This document shows positions 1 through 5,429 of a DNA stretch of 5,429 nt, piece by piece. The DNA is taken from assembly GCA_002711905.1 (NCBI GenBank), contig PASI01000002.1:63193-68621 (forward strand). Direction: 5' to 3'. The DNA is from Thiotrichales bacterium. GTDB taxonomy: Bacteria > Pseudomonadota > Gammaproteobacteria > PS1 > Pseudothioglobaceae. The notes under the pieces are model-generated. The model had not been told where the DNA came from and ran no database searches. It saw only the letters and a list, made by a program, of their open reading frames with translations. Within the stretch, counting starts at the first letter, position 1; each line of letters starts with the position of its first letter. The position numbers and the translations under genes are program-made.

Positions 1-836
1 GGCGCTCTATGATTATCCCTTTTGTCGTTAATAACAGTGATACGCTGCATATGCCTGAATCCAGGCAAGTAGTCGCATACTGCATAATGCTGGGTTATTC
101 GATTGTCCCAAATAGCAATAGAGTTATCTTCCCAGTGAAACCTAACTTGGAACTCAGGTTTATTAATATGTTGAAATATAAATTGCAATACATGATCGCT
201 CGGGCCTTGATTTTCATTAACAATATTTCGTGTAAACGACTGATTGACATTGATATATTTAAGACCGGATATTGGATGCGTCTCAATGACCTTATGAACT
301 GCTGATCCAACAGTTTTGAGAGCATTATTAATTGACTCAACGCCACCTTCTTTATAATAATCATTGCGAAATGTTCCCATATCATGGATAGCCTCAAGTT
401 CTTCTAGATAGTCTTTCCAGCCATCTGGCAATTGATCATATGCGGCACTCATACTGGCCCAAAGGGTATCACCACCAACCTTAGGAACTTTGACCCCATG
501 GAGTATGCTAGCAAAAGGAGGGTTTGATTTAAAAGTTAAATCTTTATGCCAGTCAGCAGTATCAGGCCTATTATTAGCATCATTCCTCAGTAAAACAATA
601 CTTTGATAGCCATCTACATGAGGATAAACGGGGTGCCCAGGATCAATTTCTCCAAGACTTTCTGCTAATTTAAGATGTGACTCTGGTGAAAGATTTTGAT
701 TTCTAAAAAAAATGACTTGATACTTAATAAGGGCATTATATATTTGCTCGACAGTATCATTGTTTAATTCATTATTAAGCGATACGCCTGAAATCTCAGC
801 TCCAATTGAGGGTGTGAGTGGATTAACTTCAAACAT
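1..836 (-). CDS. tauD: TauD-family Fe(II)/2-oxoglutarate-dependent dioxygenase (taurine dioxygenase-like), 3' end cut by window edge
   Basis: The minus-strand frame is open from the ATG at 836 to the window edge and encodes 278 residues. E. coli TauD has 283, so only a few C-terminal residues are missing. The start is well fixed: an in-frame TAA lies directly before the ATG, and a GGAG box sits 6 nt upstream. The N-terminus (PLTPSIGAEISGV) is typical of TauD. The iron-binding facial triad is H97-x-D99 (in DWHKDLTF) and H250 (in TQHYA). R261 and R265 correspond to E. coli R266 and R270, which bind 2-oxoglutarate and the sulfonate. H68 and Y71 (GHPVYPH) match the taurine-contacting H70 and Y73. 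The position of E. coli N95 is T93 here. By family, the enzyme would hydroxylate taurine or a related sulfonate beside the sulfonate, releasing sulfite and an aldehyde in the cytoplasm. It follows an MFS gene by 52 bp, so the two are probably co-transcribed. The fold and chemistry are secure; taurine as the exact substrate is inference. Confidence 0.9.
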   Translation of the reverse strand, partial: MFEVNPLTPSIGAEISGVSLNNELNNDTVEQIYNALIKYQVIFFRNQNLSPESHLKLAESLGEIDPGHPVYPHVDGYQSIVLLRNDANNRPDTADWHKDLTFKSNPPFASILHGVKVPKVGGDTLWASMSAAYDQLPDGWKDYLEELEAIHDMGTFRNDYYKEGGVESINNALKTVGSAVHKVIETHPISGLKYINVNQSFTRNIVNENQGPSDHVLQFIFQHINKPEFQVRFHWEDNSIAIWDNRITQHYAVCDYLPGFRHMQRITVINDKRDNHRA

Positions 837-842
837 TTATAG

Positions 843-846
843 CTCC
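843..846 (-). promoter_or_regulatory. Shine-Dalgarno site of the tauD-like gene
   Basis: GGAG on the minus strand lies 6 nt before the ATG at 836. Together with the in-frame TAA immediately upstream of that ATG, it decides the start codon. Confidence 0.75.
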
Positions 847-861
847 AAAACAATTTTTTGA

Positions 862-867
862 ATTATA
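862..867 (-). promoter_or_regulatory. Possible -10 box of an internal promoter before tauD-like gene
   Basis: The minus strand reads a perfect TATAAT in the 52-bp gap between the MFS stop and the tauD-like start. No convincing -35 hexamer lies 16-18 bp upstream; the best candidate there is AATTAT. In DNA this AT-rich a perfect -10 can arise by chance, so this is only a candidate for separate expression of the dioxygenase. Confidence 0.25.
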
Positions 868-888
868 TTAGAAAAAAACTACCCATAA

Positions 889-2055
889 TTAATCTTTTTT
901 CTTTAACCACCATAATAGAAGAGCAAATTGCATAAAAAGTAATGGGATAACTGAAAGAAGAACAACCTCCCAACTAAAATTAAATACAAACCAGCCTGCT
1001 GAGAGAGCTGCAAGCGCTTGCAGACCAAACACTAGAAAATCATTAATGGATTGAACTTTAAACTTTTCATTCTCATTGTATGATCTAGAAAGTAAGTTTG
1101 TACCGCCAATAAATAGAAAGTTCCATCCAAGGCCTAGAAGCACTAAAGACCACCAGTAATTAGTAAGCGCATGGCTCACAAAGGCAATAATTATAGATAT
1201 AAAGAATAATACAACGCCCAAAAGCATCATTCGAGTTAAACCCATATATCGAACTATAATTGCTGTAAATAGTGAGGGAAGAAACATTGCAATGACATGA
1301 CTTTGGAGTACTATCTTAGTATGATGAAGTGAGTGACCATCCATAACATGCATACTTACTGGAGTAGCAGTCATAATGAAGCTCATAACTACATACCCAG
1401 TTGTTGCAGCACAAACAGCAACTATAAAAGAACCTTGTTTGACAATCTCTAATAAGGGTCTTTTGGATTCATCTACTTGTTCTTTAAACTTTACAGCTGG
1501 CTGAAAAAAAGTCATCAGAATGAATGCAATTACAAATAGAAAAGCGAGTAGAACAAAAGACCCTACAAAGTCAGTTTCAAAATAATGTTTTCCTAAAGTT
1601 GCAACTTCGGTTCCAAGAAAAGCAGAAACTAATCCGCCAAGAAGAACAACCGCAGTTGCTGATGGTCTTTTTTCAGGTTCAACACTCTCAATTGCAGCGA
1701 ACCGAAATTGCATCATCGTTGATACGCTAGCTCCGAGACAAAAGCTTGAAAAACTAAAGAGAAAAAACATTTCTTTAGTGATTGAAAAAATACAAAGAGA
1801 AATCAACAAAATTGTATACAGACACGCACTTAAAAAAACTTTTTTTCGGCCGAATATTGACATCAGTTTTATCACAGGAATAACACTGACCGCAGCTCCT
1901 ACAACAATAGTTGCAACAGGTAAAGTTGACAAGCTTTTTACTGGAGAAAGGTCACTACCGATAATTCCTGCAACAAAAACTATAAAAACACTGAGCGACA
2001 TAAACAAAGATTGACAAGCCGTCAATATCCATACATTTTTTGGTAGATCTAACAT
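889..2055 (-). CDS. Major facilitator superfamily transporter, 12 TM, substrate unknown
   Basis: The 388-residue protein has the usual MFS size. Hydrophobic helices fill roughly residues 10-185 and 208-383. They are split by a charged central loop (about 186-206, KFKEQVDESKRP), giving the 6+6 layout of an inner-membrane secondary transporter. The loop after helix 2 (about 64-74, LMSIFGRKKVF) is a degenerate MFS motif A. Other stretches that look family-specific are RFAAIESVEPEKRPS (118-132), WNFLFIGGTN (311-320) and NDFLVFG (338-344). The ATG at 2055 has AAAGGA upstream with a 9-nt spacer. The gene starts 27 bp after glmU ends and stops 52 bp before the tauD-like start, so it probably belongs to the same transcript. 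Its position suggests import of a sulfonate for the dioxygenase, but export of another compound is equally compatible with the sequence. The fold is clear; the substrate is not. Confidence 0.85.
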   Translation of the reverse strand: MLDLPKNVWILTACQSLFMSLSVFIVFVAGIIGSDLSPVKSLSTLPVATIVVGAAVSVIPVIKLMSIFGRKKVFLSACLYTILLISLCIFSITKEMFFLFSFSSFCLGASVSTMMQFRFAAIESVEPEKRPSATAVVLLGGLVSAFLGTEVATLGKHYFETDFVGSFVLLAFLFVIAFILMTFFQPAVKFKEQVDESKRPLLEIVKQGSFIVAVCAATTGYVVMSFIMTATPVSMHVMDGHSLHHTKIVLQSHVIAMFLPSLFTAIIVRYMGLTRMMLLGVVLFFISIIIAFVSHALTNYWWSLVLLGLGWNFLFIGGTNLLSRSYNENEKFKVQSINDFLVFGLQALAALSAGWFVFNFSWEVVLLSVIPLLFMQFALLLWWLKKKD

Positions 2056-2064
2056 TAAGATGTA

Positions 2065-2070
2065 TCCTTT
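2065..2070 (-). promoter_or_regulatory. Shine-Dalgarno site of the MFS gene
   Basis: AAAGGA on the minus strand lies 9 nt before the ATG at 2055, inside the 27-bp gap after glmU. It supports this start for the transporter. Confidence 0.6.
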
Positions 2071-2082
2071 ATGAGACAGACT

Positions 2083-3438
2083 TTATTTCTTAAGAGGACG
2101 TTTCCATTTACTAATTGTCGATTGTTTATTTCGACTCAGTGTGAGTTTATCGTCTGGCGTATTCTGAGTAATAGTAGAGCCAGCACCAATCGTTGCATTT
2201 TTGCCAATCACTACTGGCGCTACTAGTTGACTGTTAGAGCCGATAAAAGCGCCATCCTTAATCTCCGTTTGAAATTTATTGACGCCGTCATAATTACATG
2301 TGATGACTCCAGCACCAACATTCACATCGGTACCTATTTTGCTGTCACCAATGTAGCTTAAGTGTGAGACTTTTGAATTATTTTGAATTGACGATTTTTT
2401 TACTTCAACAAAGTTGCCAATTTTTGAATGATTACCTATCTTTGTTTCAGGACGAATTCTTGCAAAAGGACCAATACTTGTATTTGATCCAATGACAGCA
2501 TTGTCAATAATTGAATTAGGCAATATATTAGAATTATCGCCGATTTTAGAATCTTTTATGATACAGTTCGGCGAAATTAACACATTATTACCTAGACTAT
2601 TATCACCTTCAAACACTACATTGACATCTATCACGCAGTCATTTCCAAAGTTTAAGTTACCACGACAATCAAAACGCTTTGGATCCATAATAGTAAGACC
2701 CTCTAACATTAAATTATTAGCTTTATCTTGTTGATATACTCTTTCAGCTTCAGACAATTGAGTTTTATCGTTAATACCCATGACCTCTGTAGGACTCTCA
2801 CATATAAATGAGGCAATATTAACATTATCTTTGACTGCTTTTTCAACAATATCGGTCAGATAAAGCTCACCTTGAGAATTATTTGGTTCTAATTCTTTTA
2901 AATATTTTATTAATAGTGTGCCTTTGATTGCCATGATTCCTGTATTAATTTCTCTGATCTGAAGTTCATCTTTACTCGCATCTTTTTGCTCAACAATTGA
3001 CAGAATGGAATTTTTTGAATCTCGAATAATTCTGCCATAACCATAGGGATTTTCCATCATGACGCTTAATAAGGAAAAGCCTGAAGGCTCCGCTCTACTG
3101 GCTAATTTTTGAAGTGTCTGAGTTTTGATAAGTGGCACATCTCCATATAAAATCAAACATAGCGACCCCTCATCTATGTATGGTATTGCCTGTTGAACTG
3201 CATGACCAGTTCCAAGTTGTTCTTTTTGTTGAACCCAATTTATTTCTTGACCAATGGTTTCATTTTTGACTGAGTTGGAATTGTGTCCAACGATTACATT
3301 AACAGAATCAACGATTGGTTTTGATGAGTCAATCACATGTTGAAGGAGGCTCTTGTTGCCAACCTTATGAAGTACTTTGGCAATATTTGAGTTCATGCGA
3401 GTGCCTTGTCCAGCACCTAATATAATGGCAGTATTCAT
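2083..3438 (-). CDS. glmU: Bifunctional GlmU: glucosamine-1-phosphate N-acetyltransferase / GlcNAc-1-phosphate uridylyltransferase
   Basis: GlmU acetylates glucosamine-1-phosphate with acetyl-CoA, then joins the product to UTP to make UDP-GlcNAc, the cytoplasmic precursor of peptidoglycan and lipid A. The 451 residues compare with 456 in E. coli, so the gene is complete. The N-terminal nucleotidyltransferase domain (about 1-225) carries LGAGQGTRM (7-15), K21, QLGTGHA (74-80), Mg-binding D100 (LYGDVPL) and N223 (GIND; E. coli N227). A linker (about 226-245, LSEAERVYQQ) leads to a left-handed beta-helix of hexapeptide repeats (about 250-425). Catalytic-site residues there include R329, K347 in EVKK, H359 in VSHLSYIGD (E. 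coli H363) and NYDG (382-385). The tail (WKRPLKK) is typical of gammaproteobacterial GlmU. There is no clear Shine-Dalgarno before the ATG at 3438, but the N-terminus aligns with the family. It is the first gene of the leftward unit and looks fully functional. Confidence 0.97.
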   Translation of the reverse strand: MNTAIILGAGQGTRMNSNIAKVLHKVGNKSLLQHVIDSSKPIVDSVNVIVGHNSNSVKNETIGQEINWVQQKEQLGTGHAVQQAIPYIDEGSLCLILYGDVPLIKTQTLQKLASRAEPSGFSLLSVMMENPYGYGRIIRDSKNSILSIVEQKDASKDELQIREINTGIMAIKGTLLIKYLKELEPNNSQGELYLTDIVEKAVKDNVNIASFICESPTEVMGINDKTQLSEAERVYQQDKANNLMLEGLTIMDPKRFDCRGNLNFGNDCVIDVNVVFEGDNSLGNNVLISPNCIIKDSKIGDNSNILPNSIIDNAVIGSNTSIGPFARIRPETKIGNHSKIGNFVEVKKSSIQNNSKVSHLSYIGDSKIGTDVNVGAGVITCNYDGVNKFQTEIKDGAFIGSNSQLVAPVVIGKNATIGAGSTITQNTPDDKLTLSRNKQSTISKWKRPLKK

Positions 3439-3504
3439 TTTAGTTTGGCTTAGGTTATATCTCGAAATACTTGGTACTAAGAAATAATTAATTTAGATTT
3501 TTTG

Positions 3505-3510
3505 TATAAT
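3505..3510 (+). promoter_or_regulatory. Candidate -10 box for the rightward unit
   Basis: A perfect TATAAT preceded by TTG lies about 107 bp before the aquaporin ATG. No good -35 hexamer lies 16-18 bp upstream; that stretch is a run of A and T. If used, it would give a leader of about 100 nt. Confidence 0.35.
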
Positions 3511-3550
3511 GTTACCCTTTATGTTCTTAGACTCCAAATTTAAACTACAT

Positions 3551-3568
3551 TTGTCATAAGGATGAAAT
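3551..3568 (+). promoter_or_regulatory. Possible PhoB binding site (Pho-box-like direct repeat)
   Basis: TTGTCAT (3551-3557) matches the PhoB half-site CTGTCAT at 6 of 7 bases. After a 4-bp spacer (AAGG), ATGAAAT (3562-3568) matches at only 4 of 7, which keeps the 11-bp period of a Pho box. A TATGAT that could be a -10 follows at 3582-3587 with no good -35, as expected for an activator-dependent promoter. The second half-site is weak, so this is a hypothesis supported mainly by the phosphate-linked gene downstream. Confidence 0.25.
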
Positions 3569-3581
3569 ATTGATACTTTAT

Positions 3582-3587
3582 TATGAT
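3582..3587 (+). promoter_or_regulatory. Alternative -10 box close to the aquaporin gene
   Basis: TATGAT matches the consensus -10 at 5 of 6 bases and lies 30 bp before the aquaporin ATG, giving a short leader. It sits 13 bp beyond the second half of the possible Pho box. Confidence 0.25.
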
Positions 3588-3617
3588 AATTTTTTTAGTT
3601 AAATTAACTTATTCAAG

Positions 3618-4286
3618 ATGAAAAAAAAATTAATTGCAGAATTGCTTGGCGCTTTTATTCTTGTTTTTGCAGGAACAGGCGCCATTATTATTAATGATAT
3701 CACTAATGCAATCGGGCACGTTGGAGTTGCTTTAACCTTTGGGTTTGTTATTGTTGCATTAATCTACAGTTTTGCACATGTCTCAGGTGCTCACTTCAAT
3801 CCAGCTGTGACAATTGCTTTTTGGTCAATGGGTGAATTTGAAAGAAAAAATGTTATACCCTACATTGCAGCTCAATTAGTTGGTGGAGTACTTGCAAGCT
3901 TAGCCCTTTATTTACTATTGAGAGAGAATTTTGCTTTAGTGTCTGACGTGAGCTATCTGGGGGCAACCCTTCCAAGTGGTTCTGTATCTCAATCTTTTGG
4001 TTTTGAATTTATACTGACTTTTATTCTGATGATTGTTATTTGTTCTTCAGCAATTCATGGAAAGGCGACTAAGGATTTTGCGGGATTGGCAATAGGATTG
4101 ACCGTTGGGCTCGAATCAATGTTTGCAGGACCCATAACAGGCGCTAGTATGAATCCTGCAAGAAGTATTGCGCCAGCTCTTATAAGTGGAAATGTTGAAC
4201 ACCTATGGATTTATATTGTTGCAACTATTTTGGGAGCTGTATGTGCGGCTGTAGTTTTTATGAAAGTTTTTAAATCAGACTTATAA
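3618..4286 (+). CDS. MIP-family channel (aquaporin/AqpS- or NIP-like), probable arsenite or small-solute channel
   Basis: The 222-residue inner-membrane protein has the two half-helix signatures of major intrinsic proteins, HFNPAVT (N61-P62-A63) and SMNPARS (N179-P180-A181). Six hydrophobic helices surround them. The N-terminal AELLGAFILVFAGTGA is typical of the family. Ungapped alignment with E. coli AqpZ, from memory, places the aromatic/arginine filter at F41, S167, A176 and R182. AqpZ has F43, H174, T183 and R189. The loss of the filter histidine and threonine suggests a wider pore than a strict water channel. The GPITGASMNPARSIAPAL stretch resembles plant NIPs and bacterial aquaporins of ars operons. 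The arsC gene follows by 9 bp, which recalls Sinorhizobium aqpS-arsC, where the channel lets arsenite out. The ATG at 3618 has only a weak Shine-Dalgarno, but it is the first usable start after an in-frame TAA at 3600-3602. MIP membership is certain; arsenite as substrate is inferred from filter and context. Confidence 0.93.
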   Translation: MKKKLIAELLGAFILVFAGTGAIIINDITNAIGHVGVALTFGFVIVALIYSFAHVSGAHFNPAVTIAFWSMGEFERKNVIPYIAAQLVGGVLASLALYLLLRENFALVSDVSYLGATLPSGSVSQSFGFEFILTFILMIVICSSAIHGKATKDFAGLAIGLTVGLESMFAGPITGASMNPARSIAPALISGNVEHLWIYIVATILGAVCAAVVFMKVFKSDL

Positions 4287-4295
4287 GAATTAACT

Positions 4296-4700
4296 ATGGC
4301 AAAGAAAGTATTGGTTTTGTGCACTGGAAATAGTTGTCGGAGTATTATTGCTGAAGCATTAATTAATAGCAAATTTGGAGATCAATTCAAAGCTTATTCT
4401 AGTGGCGTTGATGCAAGTGGCAAAGTGAATCCTAATGCAAAGAAAGTGCTTCAGTTTAATAATATTTGGAGAGATGAATATTGCTCTAAGAATATAAAGT
4501 CTTTGCTTCATAATGATTTTGATTTAGTGGTGACAGTTTGCGATAACGCAAAAAAAACATGCCCTATATTTCCAGGCAATACTAAAGTTATACACATGGG
4601 GTTTGATGATCCTGATGGAAAGAATTATGAGGCCTTTGAGCTTTGTTTTGAGCAAATTAAAAACAGGTTGTTACCACTTGTAAAATCTATTTTTGAATAG
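4296..4700 (+). CDS. arsC: Arsenate reductase, low-molecular-weight phosphatase type (ArsC, thioredoxin-coupled-like)
   Basis: The 134-residue cytoplasmic protein has the family's usual length. It starts with a beta strand and the phosphate-binding loop C9-TGNSC-R15-S16 (CX5R), which binds arsenate. A second redox pair lies at C82 and C89 (VTVCDNAKKTCP), matching C82 and C89 of Staphylococcus pI258 ArsC. The GFDDP motif (102-106) supplies the general acid aspartate, D105 by analogy. This triad is what separates arsenate reductases from true LMW tyrosine phosphatases. The reaction is arsenate to arsenite, with the C82-C89 disulfide recycled by thioredoxin, or possibly by glutaredoxin in some proteobacterial relatives. 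At the site of the Staphylococcus potassium ligands T63 and D65, this protein has C63 and K65; an S-K pair there seems usual in proteobacterial members. Extra cysteines are C14, C63 and C117. It begins 9 bp after the channel gene, so the two are almost surely co-transcribed. Confidence 0.92.
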   Translation: MAKKVLVLCTGNSCRSIIAEALINSKFGDQFKAYSSGVDASGKVNPNAKKVLQFNNIWRDEYCSKNIKSLLHNDFDLVVTVCDNAKKTCPIFPGNTKVIHMGFDDPDGKNYEAFELCFEQIKNRLLPLVKSIFE

Positions 4701-4731
4701 ATATTATGGTATATTTCAATCCTATAACTAT

Positions 4732-4735
4732 GGAG
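4732..4735 (+). promoter_or_regulatory. Shine-Dalgarno site selecting a TTG start
   Basis: GGAG lies 7 nt before the TTG at 4743. It supports TTG as the start codon of the DUF47 gene, since the first in-frame ATG (residue 17 of this reading) would remove the conserved GLFGKSPI segment. Confidence 0.65.
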
Positions 4736-4742
4736 TAATTAT

Positions 4743-5423
4743 TTGACTAAAAAAGGCAATATATCTGGTTTATTTGGAAAGTCTCCAATAAGCCCATTAC
4801 AACAACATATGAAGCAAGTGCATTCCTGTATTAAGGAGTTTGGCGTTTTTGCAAACGCTGCTAACTCTGAAGATTGGGAAAAGGCTAAATTAGCGAAACT
4901 CTCAATTGGAAAAAAAGAGCAAAAAGCGGATGTATTGAAGAAAAAATTAAGAATGAATTTACCGAGTACATTCATGATGCCTTTTTCACGAAGGGATCTG
5001 TTAGATGTTCTCTTAATTCAAGACTCTATTGCTAATATTACAAAAGACCTTGCTGGCCTAATGATGTCGCGCCAAATGGTATTTCCGAAAGAGTTTGCAG
5101 ATGACTTTTTAGGGCTTGCTAAGATTTGTATTAAGACCTCGGCAGCTGCACTCGTGGCCATTAATGAATTGGATGAGCTTTTAGAAACTGCATTTAGTAG
5201 TCGACAGCGAAAAATTGTAAACAAAATGATTAAGCAAGTTAATGATTTAGAGCATGAAACTGATGTTGCTCAAGAGATAATTCGTAATAAGTTATTTCTG
5301 GTTGAATCTTCATTACCACCGATAGATGTTATATTCTATTATCGAGCGATTGAGTGGCTCGGTGAAACTGCTGACGCAGCCCAGAAAGTTGGTTCGCGTT
5401 TTGAAGTAATGTTGACTAAATAA
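4743..5423 (+). CDS. DUF47 / PhoU-like phosphate transport regulator (TIGR00153-type)
   Basis: The 226-residue, mostly helical soluble protein starts at TTG. The N-terminal GLFGKSPISPLQQHM (9-23) is the hallmark of the DUF47 family, a relative of PhoU. PhoU-type acidic metal-binding motifs are recognisable. The second is clear at E170-x3-D174 (LEHETDVAQEIIRNKLF). The first is degenerate (KKEQKADVLKKKLR, about 57-70). The GETADAAQKVGSRF segment (207-220) forms the last conserved helix. Family members usually lie directly before a Pit-type phosphate or sulfate permease and are thought to modulate it; their biochemistry is poorly defined. Here the gene follows arsC by 42 bp and ends 6 bp before the window edge, so a pit gene just downstream is likely but unseen. 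Placement after arsC fits a link between phosphate uptake and arsenate entry. The family is secure; the regulatory role is inferred. Confidence 0.9.
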   Translation: MTKKGNISGLFGKSPISPLQQHMKQVHSCIKEFGVFANAANSEDWEKAKLAKLSIGKKEQKADVLKKKLRMNLPSTFMMPFSRRDLLDVLLIQDSIANITKDLAGLMMSRQMVFPKEFADDFLGLAKICIKTSAAALVAINELDELLETAFSSRQRKIVNKMIKQVNDLEHETDVAQEIIRNKLFLVESSLPPIDVIFYYRAIEWLGETADAAQKVGSRFEVMLTK

Positions 5424-5429
5424 CGGTAG

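Larger units (their letters stand above)
3439..3617. promoter_or_regulatory. Divergent intergenic region between glmU and the aquaporin gene
   Basis: This 179-bp, very AT-rich gap separates the 5' ends of the two transcription units, so it should hold promoters for both directions. On the plus strand it contains TATAAT (3505-3510) and, further downstream, a Pho-box-like repeat followed by TATGAT (3582-3587). On the minus strand a TATAAC (3454-3459) could be the glmU -10, leaving a short leader, but no good -35 accompanies it. No structured RNA or terminator hairpin was seen. Confidence 0.7.

Noticed and set aside
9..305. A 98-codon open plus-strand frame, and an overlapping 100-codon minus-strand frame at 95-397.
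   Set aside because: Both lie inside the tauD-like gene in other frames, and their translations show no recognisable motif, while the tauD frame aligns end to end with a known family.
871..880. A T-run on the minus strand after the MFS stop (seven Ts near 872-878) as a terminator.
   Set aside because: No GC-rich hairpin precedes it, so it lacks the stem of an intrinsic terminator.
1524..2014. Two plus-strand open frames of 68 and 78 codons (1524-1730 and 1778-2014) opposite the MFS gene.
   Set aside because: They are antisense shadows of the MFS gene with low-complexity or non-family translations and no ribosome binding sites.
3521..3559. A 12-codon plus-strand ORF (MFLDSKFKLHLS) in the leader before the aquaporin gene, a possible leader peptide.
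   Set aside because: It has no Shine-Dalgarno, regulatory codon run or attenuator hairpin. A short ORF of this size is expected by chance.
4701..4742. A TATAAC at 4723-4728 in the arsC-DUF47 gap as a possible separate promoter.
   Set aside because: There is no -35 at suitable spacing (TTGAAT lies 24 bp away), and a 42-bp gap in the same direction is compatible with one transcript.

Overview
The window is AT-rich bacterial DNA with dense coding and short intergenic gaps. GlmU ends in the W-x-RP-x-KK style tail common in gammaproteobacteria. The gene set (TauD-type dioxygenase, aquaporin plus arsenate reductase, PhoU-like DUF47 protein) would suit a small-genome, probably marine, gammaproteobacterium of the SUP05/Thioglobus type. 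That placement is inferred from composition and gene content and was not tested.

Layout: two divergent transcription units flank a 179-bp intergenic region (3439-3617). Leftward on the minus strand run glmU (UDP-GlcNAc synthesis), a 12-TM MFS transporter and a TauD-family Fe(II)/2-oxoglutarate dioxygenase. The gaps are 27 and 52 bp. The dioxygenase runs off the left edge only a few residues before its expected end. Rightward on the plus strand run a MIP channel, a low-molecular-weight-phosphatase-type arsenate reductase (ArsC) and a DUF47/PhoU-like protein. Their gaps are 9 and 42 bp, and the window ends 6 bp after the DUF47 stop.

How the genes may work together: the rightward unit reads as a compact arsenic/phosphate module. 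ArsC would reduce arsenate to arsenite, and the adjacent aquaporin would let arsenite leave down its gradient, as in the aqpS-arsC arrangement known from Sinorhizobium. Its pore-filter residues are not those of a strict water channel. DUF47 proteins usually sit just before a Pit-type phosphate transporter, which is also a route of arsenate entry, so a pit gene may lie just past the right edge. The leftward unit may pair a housekeeping gene (glmU) with a two-gene organosulfonate module (importer plus desulfonating dioxygenase), but the transporter's substrate cannot be read from sequence.

No RNA genes, CRISPR arrays, insertion sequences, large repeats or convincing intrinsic terminators were seen. 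No non-coding stretch exceeds 300 bp.
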